From Nostoc sp. HK-01 (GTDB lineage Bacteria > Cyanobacteriota > Cyanobacteriia > Cyanobacteriales > Nostocaceae), in contig AP018318.1 of NCBI GenBank assembly GCA_003990705.1, positions 4,219,501 to 4,283,500 on the forward strand: DNA of 64,000 nucleotides, read 5' to 3'. The notes below the pieces were generated by a model. The model did no database searches and was not told where the DNA came from. It saw only the letters and a program-made list of their open reading frames with translations. Shown piece by piece: positions 38,955 to 47,283 of this stretch (positions are counted from its first letter, which is position 1; each line of letters begins with the position of its first letter). A program made the translations under genes and the position numbers.

Positions 38955-39578
38955 TTACCTTGATTGGCTCATTACCAAATTCATCAAACTATCTAACAAG
39001 CGATCGCGCGATAAGTCCATGAGTTCTTTGCCGTACAGCATTTCCTGTATAATTACGTAAGAAACTAGGGAACCCATGAAAATATGGGCGATCGCTTCTG
39101 GATCGGTAATACCTAATTCAGGATGGGATGCAAAATACTGACTCAGCAACAACCGACCGCGTTGTACAACTGTTTGGTTATAAAGTTTGGCGAGTTCAGG
39201 AAAGTTTTGTGCCTCCGTAATAATCAAGCGCAACAGTGCCAAATAATCAGGATTTTCAGCAACTTTAGTTAAGTAAGTTTCCCCAACCTGACGCAATAAA
39301 CTTTCAGGTTCGCCGTGCAGTTCTGTGTTAGAAAAAATACTTTGAAAACAAGTGAGCGTTAATCGCTCCATCAACGCTTTAAATAGTCCTTCTTTATCTC
39401 GAAAGTGACTGTAAATCGTTTGTTTAGCAACTCCAGCTTCTGCACTTACTCTATCCATACTGGTTCTGGCGTAACCTTCTCGCAAAAATACTCGAATCGC
39501 TCCTTGCAAGATTTGCTCTTGTTTTTGCGTAATCGCTGGTAACACAGTTTCCAGTTGAGAAGTAAAGGAGTTAGGCAT
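38955..39578 (-). CDS. TetR-family repressor of the adjacent export operon
   Basis: 207 residues. The helix-turn-helix is in the N-terminus (GAIRVFLREGYARTSMDRVS ... AGVAKQTIYSHFRDKEGLF). The C-terminal helical part would bind the inducer. It is divergent from a HlyD-ABC export operon, and a dyad lies between them at 39612-39636. Gene order matches E. coli cecR-ybhGFSR, where the TetR protein represses the exporter. The inducer is unknown. Confidence 0.9.
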   Translation of the reverse strand: MPNSFTSQLETVLPAITQKQEQILQGAIRVFLREGYARTSMDRVSAEAGVAKQTIYSHFRDKEGLFKALMERLTLTCFQSIFSNTELHGEPESLLRQVGETYLTKVAENPDYLALLRLIITEAQNFPELAKLYNQTVVQRGRLLLSQYFASHPELGITDPEAIAHIFMGSLVSYVIIQEMLYGKELMDLSRDRLLDSLMNLVMSQSR

Positions 39579-39611
39579 GAAAAGTAAATTTTTTTGCTAA
39601 TCTCTTGCCGT

Positions 39612-39636
39612 ATCATACTGGACAGTCTAGTATGAT
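39612..39636. promoter_or_regulatory. TetR-type operator dyad
   Basis: Perfect 8-bp arms ATCATACT and AGTATGAT flank a 9-bp centre (GGACAGTCT) that is itself nearly symmetric. It sits between the divergent tetR and hlyD genes, where a repressor would control both. Confidence 0.7.
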
Positions 39637-39669
39637 GACCAAAATATTTTGACAATCCAGGATGCTACT

Positions 39670-41058
39670 ATGACTCAGACTACCCCAATCCCGCCGGAAA
39701 GTCTTACAAATGTCCCAGTATCCAAGCAACAGCGACGCAAGAAACCAATTCCTTTACTGGTTGGAGGTTTGCTAGTCATAGGTGGTATTAGTTACGCAGT
39801 CTGGCATAGTCAACCCCAAGGTGCAGTAAATATACTGAAAGTTAGCGGTCGGATTGAGGGTTATGAAACTGAGATTGGGGTAAAGCGTTCTGGCAGAATT
39901 GAGTCAATTGCCATGCGGGAAGGCACAGCCGTCAAAAAGGGACAAGAATTAATCACAATGGATGACAGCGATGACCAACTTCTGCAAGACCAATTGCGTG
40001 GTGCAGAAGCTAGGATAGCATCGGCTGAATCGGATGCACAACAAGCAATTTCTGATGTTGAACGAGTAGAAAGAGAAATTCAAGAAATTACCAGCCAAAT
40101 TAACGAAGCCAAACTGAATGTGCGCCAGTCTCAAGGCGATACCCAAGGACGAATTGAACAAGCACAATCGAACGTTGCAGCCGCTAAAGCCCAGTTATTG
40201 CAAGCACAAGCCCAAGTTAAACAAGCAGCAGCAGAAGTAAATTTAGCGCAAATTAACCGCGATCGCTATGCCAAACTAGTCAAAGAAGGCGCTATTAATC
40301 AACAACAATTTGACCAAGCCCAAACCACCCTAGATACAACCATAGCCACCTTAGAAGCAAGACAAGCCGCAGTTAACGCCGCACGTCAGCAGTTAAGCGC
40401 AGTTGAAGGGGCGCTAACGCAAGCTAAAACCACAGGCTTCAACCCCGACATTCGCAACGCCCAGTTAACAGCTTTATTCAGAAAGCAGCAGCAAAGTTAT
40501 GCCCAATTGAAATCTGCACAAGCTAAAGTTAAATCTGCACAAGCTAAAGTCAAAGATACCCAAGCCGCAAAACAACAAATCCTCACCCAAATAGCCGACT
40601 CTAAAAAAGATTTAAACGTCCTCAGCCCTATAGATGGCGTAGTTACAGCCCGGAGTGCCGAACCAGGGGCAGTAGTTAATAGCCAAACAAAGATTTTGAC
40701 AATTGTTGATCCCAAAACATTGTATTTTCGCGGTTTTATTCCCGAAGGTGATATTGGGAAAGTGCGTCTAGGACAAACAACTAAAATTATTCTGGATTCT
40801 GCCCCAGATAAGCCTCTGCAAGGTAGAGTCATTGCAATTGATCCGCAAGCATCATTCACACCAGAGAATATTTATTTCCAAAAAGATCGAGTCAGACAAG
40901 TAGTCGGAATTCGCGTCGAAGTCACAAACCCCGATGGTTGCTTTAACCCCGAAAATCCCTACGCCCAATCAGATGTACCCTGCGCCAAAATTGGGATGCC
41001 GGCTGATGCAGAGATTGATTTGAAGGCAGGAGGCAGGAGGCAGGAGGCAGGAGGCTGA
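39670..41058 (+). CDS. HlyD/YbhG-type membrane fusion protein
   Basis: 462 residues from the ATG at 39670; the TTG at 39649 is in the operator region and is less likely. One membrane helix (KPIPLLVGGLLVIGGISYAVW, about 23-43) is followed by a lipoyl/barrel half, a long coiled coil (about 110-310, many Ala/Gln/Lys), and the closing barrel with GVVTARSAEPGAVV. It links the inner-membrane ABC exporter to the outer membrane. The last residues (GGRRQEAGG) come from a heptamer repeat. The ABC gene follows after 96 bp. Confidence 0.9.
   Translation: MTQTTPIPPESLTNVPVSKQQRRKKPIPLLVGGLLVIGGISYAVWHSQPQGAVNILKVSGRIEGYETEIGVKRSGRIESIAMREGTAVKKGQELITMDDSDDQLLQDQLRGAEARIASAESDAQQAISDVERVEREIQEITSQINEAKLNVRQSQGDTQGRIEQAQSNVAAAKAQLLQAQAQVKQAAAEVNLAQINRDRYAKLVKEGAINQQQFDQAQTTLDTTIATLEARQAAVNAARQQLSAVEGALTQAKTTGFNPDIRNAQLTALFRKQQQSYAQLKSAQAKVKSAQAKVKDTQAAKQQILTQIADSKKDLNVLSPIDGVVTARSAEPGAVVNSQTKILTIVDPKTLYFRGFIPEGDIGKVRLGQTTKIILDSAPDKPLQGRVIAIDPQASFTPENIYFQKDRVRQVVGIRVEVTNPDGCFNPENPYAQSDVPCAKIGMPADAEIDLKAGGRRQEAGG
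41024..41055. repeat. GGCAGGA heptamer array at the end of hlyD
   Basis: Four or more head-to-tail GGCAGGA units directly precede the TGA stop and add an Arg/Gln/Gly tail to the protein. A related array lies at 48854-48884. Confidence 0.8.
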
Positions 41059-41118
41059 AGAGAATAAACCTCTGGTAAAAATCAGAGTTTGTTTATTCAA
41101 CAAATAACTCTCTTAAAA

Positions 41119-41148
41119 CTCTCTCTGCGCCTCTGCGTCTCTGCGTGA
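41119..41148. repeat. CTCTGCG-type short repeat
   Basis: CTCTCTGCGCCTCTGCGTCT followed by CTGCGTGAAA lies just before the start of the double ABC gene. A related array (ACTCCGCG/ACTCTGCG) lies at 43170-43212 before the next gene. Confidence 0.7.
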
Positions 41149-41154
41149 AAAATT

Positions 41155-43167
41155 ATGAAACAGCCACTCACGATCTCACCACCATTATCCAGCCCCACCA
41201 CAACCGCCATCAAAGTACAAGCGTTACACAAGCACTATGGCAACCTAGCAGCCGTTCGAGGGATTGATTTCAGCGTCCAAAAAGGCGAGATGTTTGGGCT
41301 AATTGGCCCTGATGGGGCGGGTAAAACTAGCACCTTTCACATCTTGGGCGGGGTGATGGAAGCAACGGCGGGGGAAGTGCAGATATTTGGACAAGCTGCG
41401 CGAGATGCACGGTTAATGACTGGATATCTTACCCAACAGTTTTCCCTGTATTTAGATTTGAGTATTGATGAGAATTTACGTTATGCCGCAGGTTTACGGC
41501 AAGTAGCAGATGATTTGTTAGTGCAACGCCGCCAGAAATATTTAAAGTTAATGAATTTAGATAGATTTGGCGATCGCTTGGCGGGACAATTATCTGGCGG
41601 AATGAAACAAAAGCTGGCGCTGTGTTGTGCTTTAGTTTCTCAACCAGAAGTTTTGTTATTAGATGAACCTACCACTGGCGTTGATCCCGTTTCCCGGCGA
41701 GAATTTTGGGATGTGTTAGCTGAACTTTCCGCCGAAGGGATGACAATTGTCGTGGCGACACCTTACCTCGACGAAGCCGAACGCTGTCACCGCGTAGCTT
41801 TGATGTACACTGGGCAAATTCATGAAATTGGTACACCCGCAGATTTACGCGCTAACTTGGGTTTGCATCGCTTGGAAGTGCGAACCGCCAATTTAACAGC
41901 CACAGAAGAGATACTTTCCCAGACTCCACAGAACAATATTATAGATGTGCAGATTTTTGGCGATCGCTTGGATGTCCTCGTTCCCAATTTAGACACTGGA
42001 GAAACAGAAGTCCGCCAACTCTTGCAACAACATGATTTACCCACACCCCTTATTGAACGTGGCGAACCCACATTAGAAAACGTCTTCGTCACCCGCCTGC
42101 GTCAACAAGGTTCTGTACCGCAGTTTTTTCCTTTCCCTCGTTCGCGTAAAAGGGGGAGTGGGGCGTGGGGTGTGGGGAGTTGGGATGCAGGGGTGCAGGG
42201 GTGTAGGGGTGTAGGGGAAGGATTATTAAATACTCAGCACTCAGAAATAGCGATATACGCCCACAACCTGAGTCGGATTTTTGGCAAATTCCAAGCTGTC
42301 AAAGATGTCAACGTTGAGGTGCGCTACGGTGAAATATTTGGGTTATTGGGTGCTAACGGTGCGGGAAAAACCACCACAATTAAAATGTTGTGCGGACTGT
42401 TAGAAGCCAGCGGTGGAGAAATTTCTCTGGGTAGTGAAACAGGAAATCTGCGAAGTGCAGACTTAAGGCGACGCATTGGTTACATGAGTCAAAAATTCAC
42501 CCTCTACGACGACTTAACCATTCTGCAAAACCTCGAATTTTATAGCGGAGTTTACGGCGTACCGCGCAAACTGCGACGAGAAAAAATTGATTGGGTAATT
42601 GCTACCTGCGGCTTAGAAGGACAAGAAAATCTCGTTACTGGACAATTACCAGGAGGTTGGAAACAGCGAGTAGCTTTCGGTGCTTCCGTGATGCACGAAC
42701 CAGATATCTTATTTTTAGATGAACCCACATCAGGGGTAGATCCTTTAGCGCGTCGCCAATTTTGGAAATTAATTAATGACTTCGCCCGTAACGGTACAGC
42801 GATTTTAGTGACAACTCACTATTTAGAAGAAGCTGAACAATGTAACCGGATGAGTTTTATGGTTGCAGGGGAAACCGTCGCCGAAGGTTCACCCAGTTCC
42901 ATCAAAGCCGCCCAGCCCGGAAAATTAATCGAAATCATCGTCAACCAAAATCAAACAGCTTCCAAGTTACTCAAACAACACTTTGATTCTTGGAGGATTT
43001 CGATTTTTGCTAATAGTTTACACGTTGTTCTCGACAATCCCGAAAAAGAAATTAACCAAATCACTCAACTATTAAAAGCCAATCAAATTCAAGTTTATTC
43101 TCTCCGCCCTGTACCCTTCTCTTTAGAAGATGCCTTTATTGGCATAGTAGAGCGATCTCAAACATAA
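41155..43167 (+). CDS. ybhF: Double ABC ATPase of an exporter (YbhF-like)
   Basis: 670 residues with two complete ATPase domains. Domain 1 has Walker A GPDGAGKTS, signature LSGGMKQKLAL and Walker B VLLLDEPTTGVDP. Domain 2 (from about 368) has GANGAGKTT, a variant signature LPGGWKQRVAFG and ILFLDEPTSGVDP. Residues about 332-365 between them come from a G-rich tandem repeat. It forms a transporter with the two permeases downstream and the HlyD protein upstream. In E. coli the YbhFSR system is a multidrug or cation/H+ exporter; the substrate here is unknown. Confidence 0.88.
   Translation: MKQPLTISPPLSSPTTTAIKVQALHKHYGNLAAVRGIDFSVQKGEMFGLIGPDGAGKTSTFHILGGVMEATAGEVQIFGQAARDARLMTGYLTQQFSLYLDLSIDENLRYAAGLRQVADDLLVQRRQKYLKLMNLDRFGDRLAGQLSGGMKQKLALCCALVSQPEVLLLDEPTTGVDPVSRREFWDVLAELSAEGMTIVVATPYLDEAERCHRVALMYTGQIHEIGTPADLRANLGLHRLEVRTANLTATEEILSQTPQNNIIDVQIFGDRLDVLVPNLDTGETEVRQLLQQHDLPTPLIERGEPTLENVFVTRLRQQGSVPQFFPFPRSRKRGSGAWGVGSWDAGVQGCRGVGEGLLNTQHSEIAIYAHNLSRIFGKFQAVKDVNVEVRYGEIFGLLGANGAGKTTTIKMLCGLLEASGGEISLGSETGNLRSADLRRRIGYMSQKFTLYDDLTILQNLEFYSGVYGVPRKLRREKIDWVIATCGLEGQENLVTGQLPGGWKQRVAFGASVMHEPDILFLDEPTSGVDPLARRQFWKLINDFARNGTAILVTTHYLEEAEQCNRMSFMVAGETVAEGSPSSIKAAQPGKLIEIIVNQNQTASKLLKQHFDSWRISIFANSLHVVLDNPEKEINQITQLLKANQIQVYSLRPVPFSLEDAFIGIVERSQT
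42150..42248. repeat. G-rich tandem repeat in the ABC linker
   Basis: Units such as GGGGTGCA and GGGGTGTA recur between 42182 and 42217. This is typical intergenic cyanobacterial repeat DNA, but here it is translated in frame between the two ATPase domains. Confidence 0.75.
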
Positions 43168-43169
43168 AA

Positions 43170-43212
43170 AACTCCGCGTAACTCCGCGTTAACCTTCGCG
43201 CCACTCTGCGTT
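43170..43212. repeat. ACTCCGCG/ACTCTGCG short repeat
   Basis: Repeats of the ACTCCGCGTAACTCCGCGTT type fill the gap between the ATPase and first permease genes. They resemble the repeat at 41119-41148. Confidence 0.65.
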
Positions 43213-43218
43213 TAAAAA

Positions 43219-44325
43219 ATGAAAAGAATCATCGCTCAATTTATTAAAGAAATAGCTCAATTCCGCCGCGATCGCCTCACCTTAGCCTTAGCCTTTATCT
43301 TGCCATTTATCACCCTAATTATTTTTGGTTTTGCTATCCGATTAGAAAGTAAAGATATCCCTTTAATTGTCCAAGATTTTAATCGCACAAACCTCAGCAC
43401 TAGCTACATTGAAAGATTATATGCCACCAATCAATTTATCCCAAAACAATGGTCGGGTGGTAATCCTATACGCGATGCCATAGATAAAGGAATTGCTAAA
43501 GCTGCCGTCATTATCCCCTCTGAATTTAGCCGTGATATTCAAGCAGGTAAAAATACAAGAGTGCAAGTTTTAATTGATGCAACTGATGTGAATAATGCGC
43601 GAGTAATTAGAAATAGCATTCAAAGAGTTACAAACTTTTTTATGCAGGAGCATGGATTATTACCACCAACTAATAGTATTACACCCAGAATGCGTTTGTG
43701 GTTTAATCCCGGCAGATTAGAATCACTTTATATTGTGCCGGGTGTGTATGGTGTTGTGCTGTGGATTTTTCCTTCCTTGCTGGCTGCGATCGCAATGGTC
43801 AGAGAAAAAGAAAAAGGGACAATTATTCAAGTCTACGCTTCCAATATTAGCGCTACTGAACTATTACTTGGTAAAGGATTAGCCTACTTATTAATTGCCA
43901 TAATTGAAACCTTAATAGTGATGATATTAGGCTCAATAATTTTCCAAGTTGGTATAGTAGGCAACCCCATAACTTTATTAATTGGAACTCTACTATTCTT
44001 GATGGATAGTGTACTATTCGGCTTACTTTTAGGAGTACGTAGTAGTAACCAAAATGCTGCTGTTCAAGGCGTTTCTCTCGTTGGTTTTATCACATCATTA
44101 TTATTATCAGGTTTTATTTATCCCCTGAATAATATTCCTTTCCCTCTCTCATTAGCACCTAACATAGTTCCAGCGCGTTATTACATTGATATTACTCGTG
44201 ATGCCTTTGTACGTGGTACAGGATTTGCCGGAGTTTGGTTTGATTTAGTCATGTTGACAATCTTGGGTTTATTATTCTTTAACGTATCGCGCCGAGTCTT
44301 AAGCCGAATGCAATTACCTAATTAA
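43219..44325 (+). CDS. ybhS: ABC-2 type permease (YbhS-like)
   Basis: 368 residues. One N-terminal helix (ALAFILPFITLIIFGFAI) is followed by a large periplasmic domain (about 45-175) and five C-terminal helices, the ABC-2 export layout. GRLESLYIVPGVYGVVLWI and AMVREKEKGTIIQVYAS are the family marks. It pairs with the next permease to form the channel for the double ATPase. The pair ybhS-ybhR in this order matches E. coli. Confidence 0.85.
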   Translation: MKRIIAQFIKEIAQFRRDRLTLALAFILPFITLIIFGFAIRLESKDIPLIVQDFNRTNLSTSYIERLYATNQFIPKQWSGGNPIRDAIDKGIAKAAVIIPSEFSRDIQAGKNTRVQVLIDATDVNNARVIRNSIQRVTNFFMQEHGLLPPTNSITPRMRLWFNPGRLESLYIVPGVYGVVLWIFPSLLAAIAMVREKEKGTIIQVYASNISATELLLGKGLAYLLIAIIETLIVMILGSIIFQVGIVGNPITLLIGTLLFLMDSVLFGLLLGVRSSNQNAAVQGVSLVGFITSLLLSGFIYPLNNIPFPLSLAPNIVPARYYIDITRDAFVRGTGFAGVWFDLVMLTILGLLFFNVSRRVLSRMQLPN

Positions 44326-44360
44326 TCTTTATCTTTATGCCTCTGTAATTCGTTAAAATT

Positions 44361-45482
44361 ATGAAACTTCTCCAACGATTATTCAATAGCCCATTTTGGG
44401 CATTAGTCAGAAAAGAAATCAATCAAATCTTACGCAACAAGCAATTAATCGTTTTACTAATTGTCCCACCCACAGTTCAACTATTGCTATATGGATTTAT
44501 CCTCAATCCTGACGTACATAACTTAAGATTAGGTGTCATCGATTATGCCAACGTCAGCGCCAGTCGTGAATTAGTTTCAGCCATGACATCCAATCGAATT
44601 TTTACACTTGAATCTGTACCAAGTAGTGAAAAAGATTTAAGTCGGCAAGTAGAAGAAGGCAAGCTAGATGTTGGAGTGATCATCCCCCCTGATTTCTCCC
44701 GTCAACTCACACAAAAAACAGCAGAAATTCAGGTATTTATTGATGCAGTAAATGCCAATACAGCCGGAATTGCGGGTAATTATATGAATCAAATTATTCA
44801 GCAATATAACTTGCATTTAACTCAAGCGAGAGTGAGTCCCCCAATTTCCCCAGAAGTTGTCTTTCTTTACAACCCCGGATTAATTAGTAGCTGGTTTTTT
44901 GTACCGGGAGTTATGGGTTTAGTTCTCACATTAATCGGCACATTAGTTTCTGCAATCACAGTTGTGCGCGAAAAAGATACGGGGACATTAGAACAATTAT
45001 TGATGACTCCGGCTGCTAACTGGCAGATTTTATTGTCGAAAATTGTGCCTTTAGCTGTTTTATTATTAGGAGATGTTTTACTTGCTTTAACTTTAGCAAC
45101 AGTAGTATTCCACTTACCATTTCGGGGTAACTTTCTGCTGTTTTTTGCCTTGTCGAGTATGTATGTGTTTGTCGGGATTAGTTTAGGGATTATGTTGGCG
45201 ACTATTTGCCGATCGCAACAACAAGTTGTACTTACATCTTTTTTTATTAATTTACCAATGGTACAAACTTCTGGTGCGATCGCACCAATCGAAGCCATGT
45301 CACCTTTTTTTCAAGTTTTGTCTCTACTCAACCCCCTACGTCATTACATCGCCATTGTCAGAGGCATTTTACTCAAGGGAGTTGGTTTAGATGTATTATG
45401 GATTAATGTTCTGGCATTAGTTGCTTTTGCGGTTGTTTTATTAACTATTAGTATTAACAAGTTCCGCAGTCAATTAAGCTAA
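44361..45482 (+). CDS. ybhR: ABC-2 type permease (YbhR-like)
   Basis: 373 residues with the same layout as its neighbour: an N-terminal helix (LIVLLIVPPTVQLLLYGFIL), a periplasmic domain, and the VVREKDTGTLEQLLMTP loop before the C-terminal helices. It is the second half of the exporter. Its stop codon overlaps by 4 bp the end of the convergent ethylene-receptor-like kinase gene, so the two messages could form antisense ends. Confidence 0.85.
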   Translation: MKLLQRLFNSPFWALVRKEINQILRNKQLIVLLIVPPTVQLLLYGFILNPDVHNLRLGVIDYANVSASRELVSAMTSNRIFTLESVPSSEKDLSRQVEEGKLDVGVIIPPDFSRQLTQKTAEIQVFIDAVNANTAGIAGNYMNQIIQQYNLHLTQARVSPPISPEVVFLYNPGLISSWFFVPGVMGLVLTLIGTLVSAITVVREKDTGTLEQLLMTPAANWQILLSKIVPLAVLLLGDVLLALTLATVVFHLPFRGNFLLFFALSSMYVFVGISLGIMLATICRSQQQVVLTSFFINLPMVQTSGAIAPIEAMSPFFQVLSLLNPLRHYIAIVRGILLKGVGLDVLWINVLALVAFAVVLLTISINKFRSQLS

Positions 45483-46771
45483 ATATATTTCTCAACTTCT
45501 TGCATTGGTTGAATTTGCAACGTTTTTTTTATAGTAAAAAAAAATGTACTACCTTGATTAACTGTTGATTCCAACCAAATACTACCACCATACATTTCAA
45601 CAATTTTTTTGACGATAGATAAACCGATTCCCGTACTTTCTGAATCGTCTGTAGTAGATAATTTTTGAAAAATCTGGAATATTTTTGTAAAATATTTTTC
45701 TTCTATACCAATTCCATTATCAGTCACACTAATTTGCCAATAATCATCTTCCTCTGTGCAATCAACTAGAATTTGTCCTTGAGGTTTATCTATAAATTTG
45801 ATGGCATTACTCAGTAAATTCTGAAATACTTGTTCAAGTTTAACCTTTTCCCCATAAATTATAGGTAAAGGCTTAGTTATTTCGATTTGAATATTCTTGT
45901 TTGGTGCAAGAGTTTCAATTACATCTCTCACCAAATCATTTAAATCAATTTGGATTTTGTCTTCTCTAATTCTCCCAACTCTTGAATATTCTAAAATGCC
46001 ATCAATCAAATTTTGTAACTTCTTAACCCTGTTGATAAGTCTATTAACTAAGCCTTTACCTTCTTCATCAAATTTATCTGCATAGTCATTTAATAACCAT
46101 TCAGATAATAAACCAATTCCTCTTAATGGAGCTTTTAAATCGTGGGAAACTATATAAGCAAAGTCATTCAATTCTTGATTAGTATTTTTTAAGTCTTGCA
46201 ATAATTTACTCATTCTTTCTTGAGAATTTTGGCGTTGCACAATCTCCATTTGTAGTTGTTTATTTGCTGTGGCTAGTTCAGCAGTCCGTTGTTCTACCAG
46301 TTCTTCTAAACGTTCTTTATATTGGCGTAACTCATTTTCTACTAACTTACGTTCTGTAATTTCAATTTGTAACGCCTGATTTGCTGCTTCCATTTGGGCT
46401 GGACTTGGTAAAGCCAGTGCTTGTGGAACTAAAGGTATTAATGTTAATGCAGTGTAAAAAGAAATAATCGCTGTCAGTGCTTTTATACTTCCAGATAACC
46501 AATAGTAAGGATGCCAAAGTGTCCAAATTTCGATTAAATGAGTAGTGCCACAAGAAATAATAAAAGCACCGAATAAAATAAAAATATTTTTAAATGGTAT
46601 ATCTTCTCTTTTACGGACAAAATACACCAACATCAGGGGAATTGAATAATAAGAGAAAGCAATTATAGAATCTGACAGAATATGTAGCCATACTAACTCT
46701 GGCTGCCACAAGTAACAATGACCATGCGGAATAAAATTTTCTGATAGAAAAGAATTGAAAAATTCTTCCAT
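45479..46771 (-). CDS. Ethylene-receptor-like histidine kinase
   Basis: 430 residues. The three N-terminal membrane helices match the ethylene-binding domain of plant ETR1: LSDSIIAFSYYSIPLMLVYF and FGAFIISCGTTHLIEIWTLW. Asp34, Tyr41/42, Cys74 and His78 correspond to the residues that hold the Cu(I) site. A coiled coil (about 120-200) leads to a HisKA domain with phospho-acceptor His in VSHDLKAPLRG, and a HATPase with NLLSNAIKF, DNGIGI and GIGLSIV. There is no PAS or GAF domain and no receiver. It is related to Synechocystis SynEtr1, which binds ethylene and affects phototaxis. The partner regulator is not in the immediate neighbourhood. Confidence 0.9.
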   Translation of the reverse strand: MEEFFNSFLSENFIPHGHCYLWQPELVWLHILSDSIIAFSYYSIPLMLVYFVRKREDIPFKNIFILFGAFIISCGTTHLIEIWTLWHPYYWLSGSIKALTAIISFYTALTLIPLVPQALALPSPAQMEAANQALQIEITERKLVENELRQYKERLEELVEQRTAELATANKQLQMEIVQRQNSQERMSKLLQDLKNTNQELNDFAYIVSHDLKAPLRGIGLLSEWLLNDYADKFDEEGKGLVNRLINRVKKLQNLIDGILEYSRVGRIREDKIQIDLNDLVRDVIETLAPNKNIQIEITKPLPIIYGEKVKLEQVFQNLLSNAIKFIDKPQGQILVDCTEEDDYWQISVTDNGIGIEEKYFTKIFQIFQKLSTTDDSESTGIGLSIVKKIVEMYGGSIWLESTVNQGSTFFFTIKKTLQIQPMQEVEKYI

Positions 46772-46998
46772 TTAAAGACTCCTATTCTATTTTTATTATC
46801 ATAATTAGGTTCAAATATTACCTAATTATAAAGTAAGTATTACACAAAGGTTAGTTTTGCTATCTAGCTGTATAAGTGAATGCTAATACTAGTTTTGAAT
46901 AGCTCAATAATCAACTTTTAAACTTTTAAGAAATATGATGAGTAGGCAAAGAAAGAAACTGTTTCTGGAAAATTTTTCATACTGATTGCAATAACTAA
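46772..46998. other. Intergenic region, no clear feature
   Basis: AT-rich spacer upstream of the kinase gene and downstream of the 6S terminator. It should hold the promoter of the kinase. No ORF or structure stands out. Confidence 0.4.
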
Positions 46999-47029
46999 AG
47001 CTCCCAAATTTAGTTAAAATTTGGGAGCT
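46999..47029 (-). terminator. Terminator after 6S RNA
   Basis: A perfect 12-bp stem (AGCTCCCAAATT / AATTTGGGAGCT) with a 7-base loop begins about 12 bases after the 3' end of the 6S RNA on the minus strand. The T-run is short (TTAGTTAT). Confidence 0.65.
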
Positions 47030-47041
47030 AAAAAATTTTAA

Positions 47042-47222
47042 GTTCACCGCAACGCCGTTTTACCTAAGTTTATGACCTGGTTAAACCAGGTGGGTACCGC
47101 TGTTGCTCGTTTAAAGTTTCCGGGTACATGCCCGGTCTACTGCCACGATAACTGTTGGTTCCCTTTTCTTTAAAGACATAGATCAAAAAACTTGATGGCA
47201 GTCACCAACGTCGCAGTGCAAC
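47042..47222 (-). ncRNA. ssrS: 6S RNA
   Basis: About 181 nt. The 5' end GTTGCACTGCGACG pairs with the 3' end CGGCGTTGCGGTGAAC in a terminal stem of about 13 pairs with one bulge. The interior has a long, mostly open arm with a hairpin of the type ACCTGG-TTAA-CCAGGT and a second of the type CCGGGCATGTACCCGG. This rod with a central bulge is the 6S fold that mimics an open promoter and binds RNA polymerase. A TATAAT lies seven bases before the 5' end. The place beside purK is known for cyanobacterial 6S genes. Ends are estimated to within a few bases. Confidence 0.85.
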
Positions 47223-47228
47223 TAACTC

Positions 47229-47234
47229 ATTATA
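47229..47234 (-). promoter_or_regulatory. -10 box of the 6S RNA promoter
   Basis: TATAAT read on the minus strand, 6-7 bases before the deduced 5' end. No good -35 was found at normal spacing. Confidence 0.7.
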
Positions 47235-47283
47235 GCTTTCTCAAACAACTTGTGTGTTCAATAATAAAGATTTTCTGACCAAT

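Noticed and set aside
44867-45298. 143-residue antisense ORF within the second permease
   Set aside because: It is a shadow of a well-supported permease gene and has no ribosome site or family resemblance.
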